This document shows positions 62,384-64,000 of a stretch of 64,000 nt of DNA, piece by piece. Source of the stretch: Acinetobacter sp. ANC 7912. GTDB lineage: Bacteria > Pseudomonadota > Gammaproteobacteria > Pseudomonadales > Moraxellaceae. The stretch is taken from positions 2,108,001-2,172,000 of the forward strand of contig NZ_CP156795.1 of NCBI RefSeq assembly GCF_039862785.1, in the 5' to 3' direction. Every line of letters starts with the position of its first letter. Within the stretch, counting starts at the first letter, position 1. Made by a program: the position numbers and the translations under genes. The notes beneath the pieces are model-generated. The model was not told the DNA's origin and made no database searches. It saw nothing but the letters and a program-made list of their open reading frames with translations.

Positions 62384-62763
62384 GTTGCAAGTGCCTTGAG
62401 TAATTCTGCTAAAGCAGATATTTCTGATACTTGCCATTTCAAGCCAATTTCTACTTTTGAGTGGGGTAAAGTAATTTGAACCGTTAACATGTCAGCAGGA
62501 GTAGGATCTAATGGTGCAGAGCAAGATAAGGCAATAAATGCAGGTTTATTCGGTAGTGGTGAGCGATCATTCCCTGGCTTACCATCAATTAAGCGAATCC
62601 ATTTGGATACAAGATTTGTATTCAATCCATGTTGCAAAGCGACCGAAGCAATTGAAACGTCCGGTGCTTTACAAGCCTGAACGATCTGCTGTTTAAATTC
62701 AGCACTGTATGTTCTTCGTTTTTTCGCAAGAGATGCGATGGATGTCTGGTGATTTGTAGTCAT
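62380..62763 (-). CDS. tnpA: IS66 accessory protein TnpA
   Basis: 127-residue protein with an N-terminal helix-turn-helix (RTYSAEFKQQIVQACKAPDV then SIASVALQHGLNTNLVSKWI), the IS3/IS66 Orf1 type. It probably binds the element ends. Its ATG is immediately preceded by a strong hairpin at 62768-62801. Expression of tnpB is coupled through the ATGA overlap. Confidence 0.92.
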   Translation of the reverse strand: MTTNHQTSIASLAKKRRTYSAEFKQQIVQACKAPDVSIASVALQHGLNTNLVSKWIRLIDGKPGNDRSPLPNKPAFIALSCSAPLDPTPADMLTVQITLPHSKVEIGLKWQVSEISALAELLKALAT

Positions 62764-62767
62764 AAAT

Positions 62768-62801
62768 TTTAGTCCCCACTTGTTTTTAAGTGGGGACTAA
62801 A
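62768..62801 (-). promoter_or_regulatory. Perfect hairpin in front of IS66 tnpA
   Basis: TTTAGTCCCCACTT and AAGTGGGGACTAAA form a 14-bp perfect stem with a six-base loop, ending five bases before the tnpA start codon. Placed in the leader of the transposition mRNA, it could block ribosome access or stop incoming transcripts. Confidence 0.7.
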
Positions 62802-62850
62802 TTAAGGCTTATAGGATCGCTTGGTAAGGCTGTGTTAGCCGGATGCTTAC

Positions 62851-62858
62851 ATTTATCT
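62851..62858. repeat. Right target-site duplication of IS66
   Basis: ATTTATCT, identical to 60310-60317. The native sequence then continues for 56 bases to the terminator half before the second IS4 copy. Confidence 0.93.
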
Positions 62859-62894
62859 TCATTTATAGAATTCATCTCCCTCTAAATAAGTAAT

Positions 62895-62914
62895 AAAAAA
62901 GCCTCCATCTGGAG
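62895..62914 (+). terminator. Remnant of the sigma-operon terminator next to IS4 copy 2
   Basis: AAAAAAGCCTCC-ATCT-GGAG runs straight into the IS end. It is the A-tract, left arm, loop and first four bases of the right arm of a hairpin; the rest, expected GCTTTTTT-like, should lie beyond the other end of the element outside the window. Confidence 0.75.
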
Positions 62915-62915
62915 T

Positions 62916-62952
62916 AATGCCAGTCAGTTAAGAGATTGACTGGCATTTTTTT
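62916..62952 (+). terminator. IS4 copy 2 right-end terminator
   Basis: AATGCCAGTCA and TGACTGGCATT (11 bp) followed by TTTTTTT on the plus strand. It faces transcripts arriving from the sigma-factor operon and IS66, and is the same structure as at 5003-5039. Confidence 0.8.
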
Positions 62953-64000
62953 GGGTATTTCTGTGGTTTCCCTTTCACAACTCGTGGGTAGTTTCTACTT
63001 CTTTTTTTCGGTAAAACATACCTTTTAGATTTTTCCATTAAACTTTCTAGATGTTTAGGCAAATTGCCTGCGGAAGCCAAAGAATCAAACTTCAATAGGT
63101 TAAGGATAGCAATAGAGGTAATATGAAAGCTCATTCTCAAAGGACTGACTTTTGCACGTTGAGCCATATATTTCATTTGTCTTCTTAGAATATTATAGGC
63201 AATAAAGACTCCCCATAACTCTTGATAAATCAAGGTAGGTTGTTTACTCCTTAAATGCTTCCCTTCCTGTAAGTTACTCTTGATTTCTCGGTAACACATT
63301 TCTATTTCCCAACGCTGGGCATAGAGTTTTGCTAAAGCTAATAATGGATATCTCTTTGAATCTATTAGTGAAGTGATATAACGTCTAATCTTACCTGCCT
63401 GCTCAACCTCAATGAGACGTGCTTCCCAATAATCTCCTAAGGCTGGATTAAGTTTTTTAGCTCTTGTTGATATCGGCATTCTAATATGAAAGTCATGTTG
63501 CGAATTACGCTCCACAATCTCATACCGTAAATTATCTTTTGCACGCATAAGCCAATGACTTTCTTCTGCACGTTTTTGCCACCCGATGAGAAAATCTGCA
63601 GAGAAATAGGCTCGATCAAATAGGGTAATACTGTGTGAACAAGGAGATAATTGGCTTGCCAGTGTGAGTTCACCTTGATCCATACTGCCTATTTGAGCAT
63701 CTATAATTTCATGGGTCGCGGTATTTACTAAGCAGGTTGCTCTCACTTGTGGATAAGGAGCATCAGCAGTTTTTCCTTTAGATGAACCAAAGTGTGCAAA
63801 ATTCTCATCTGTATAAGGCATAGACCAAACAACACCATCAACAGCGCACACACTCAGACCGTGAAAGTTTGAGTATTGCTGCTGAGATTCTTCAAACCAG
63901 GCTTGGCTAAGTAAAGAAAATAGCGCATTTAAAGGTTCTGATCCTAAACGTTGTCGTGCTTGTACTACTGCGCTAGGAACACAATATCCTGTTGTACCAA
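62928..64000 (-). CDS. IS4-family DDE transposase, copy 2 (partial, 5' end outside window)
   Basis: The frame runs from the stop at 62928 to the window edge without interruption and matches the last 357 residues of the copy 1 transposase, including the DDE and Y-x2-R-x3-E-x6-K motifs. The apparent start at 63851 is only an internal Val codon; the true start should lie about 230 bases beyond the edge. Confidence 0.92.
   Translation of the reverse strand, partial: GTTGYCVPSAVVQARQRLGSEPLNALFSLLSQAWFEESQQQYSNFHGLSVCAVDGVVWSMPYTDENFAHFGSSKGKTADAPYPQVRATCLVNTATHEIIDAQIGSMDQGELTLASQLSPCSHSITLFDRAYFSADFLIGWQKRAEESHWLMRAKDNLRYEIVERNSQHDFHIRMPISTRAKKLNPALGDYWEARLIEVEQAGKIRRYITSLIDSKRYPLLALAKLYAQRWEIEMCYREIKSNLQEGKHLRSKQPTLIYQELWGVFIAYNILRRQMKYMAQRAKVSPLRMSFHITSIAILNLLKFDSLASAGNLPKHLESLMEKSKRYVLPKKRSRNYPRVVKGKPQKYPKKCQSIS

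Larger units (their letters stand above)
60318..62850 (-). mobile_element. IS66-family insertion sequence, complete
   Basis: 2533-bp element with imperfect ends GTAAGCGTCCGCTGAA and, at the other end, GTAAGCATCCGGCTAA, an 8-bp target duplication and all three genes tnpA, tnpB and tnpC intact on the minus strand. It splits the tail of the sigma-factor operon from that operon's terminator. Confidence 0.94.
62915..64000 (-). mobile_element. IS4-family insertion sequence, copy 2 (cut by the window edge)
   Basis: The right terminal repeat TAATGCCAGTCAGTTAAG begins at 62915. The 1086 bases to the window end correspond to 3955-5040 of copy 1 in inverted orientation, with an identical translation. 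The remaining roughly 300 bases lie outside. Confidence 0.93.

Noticed and set aside
63437..63673. 78-residue open frame inside both IS4 copies (also at 4282-4518)
   Set aside because: It lies in another frame of the transposase gene and is duplicated only because the element is duplicated.
3649..64000. IS4 copies as the ends of a composite transposon
   Set aside because: The enclosed DNA is 58 kb of conserved housekeeping genes with no cargo signature, and each copy appears to have its own target site.

Overview
The window looks like chromosome of a gammaproteobacterium of the genus Acinetobacter. The base composition is moderately AT-rich. It carries a CarO-type outer-membrane barrel, a NadM-type NMN adenylyltransferase, a class I-gamma aspartate aminotransferase, a 1277-residue PurL and several small proteins I know only from Acinetobacter. 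Nearly all genes are housekeeping. The accessory content is five insertion sequences of four families, all in intergenic positions. I cannot assign a species.

Layout. 1-3405: aminotransferase, a GFA-type zinc protein, a PaaI-like thioesterase, an unknown protein and tRNA-Asn. 3649-5040: IS4-family element inserted inside the terminator of the next operon. 5072-12184 (minus): lepA-lepB-DUF4845-rnc-era-small lipoprotein-recO-pdxJ-miaE operon. 12365-16203: a thioesterase, a Do-type periplasmic protease and nadB. 16261-17850: IS200/IS605 element with tnpA and tnpB. 17891-20877 (minus): thioesterase, tmk, mltG, pabC. 21039-27736 (plus): sulfate uptake cluster with two tandem sulfate-binding proteins, an alpha/beta hydrolase, cysT, cysW, cysA and a CysB-type regulator. 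27813-28544: IS1595-family element. 28688-33117: carO, dapD, queE-queC, a secreted protein and bcp. 33172-39902: argO/argP, yceI-like, nadM, enoyl-CoA hydratase, nitroreductase, carotenoid oxygenase and a NIF3/YqfO-like protein. 39920-42713: frameshifted LysR gene divergent from an FAD monooxygenase. 42756-47028: tiny membrane protein and purL. 47531-56586: dgt, ruvA, ruvB and the ybgC-tolQRA / tolB-pal cell-envelope operons. 56660-60310: small protein, fbp, a TrmH/SpoU methyltransferase, and a sigma factor / membrane protein / DUF3106 module. 60318-62850: complete IS66 element. 62915-64000: second copy of the IS4 element, cut by the window edge.

Most unusual signals. (1) Both copies of the IS4-family element sit at the same place inside a Rho-independent terminator hairpin: the duplicated target is the loop plus the upper stem. 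The element's right end carries its own terminator facing the interrupted operon. Its left end carries a 14-bp hairpin directly before the transposase start. This looks like terminator-targeted, transcriptionally neutral insertion. (2) Two intergenic copies of a roughly 95-nt three-hairpin repeat (37837-37935 minus, 49648-49738 plus) keep the order of stems, a common GGATG loop and a compensated base pair, suggesting a dispersed structured element. (3) The TnpB of the IS605 element has Gly where the RuvC-II catalytic Glu is expected. (4) A LysR gene is broken by a single-base frameshift in a T run, beside an intact divergent target gene and a 7-4-7 palindrome. (5) The two sulfate-binding protein genes share a duplicated upstream element that partly recurs before cysT.
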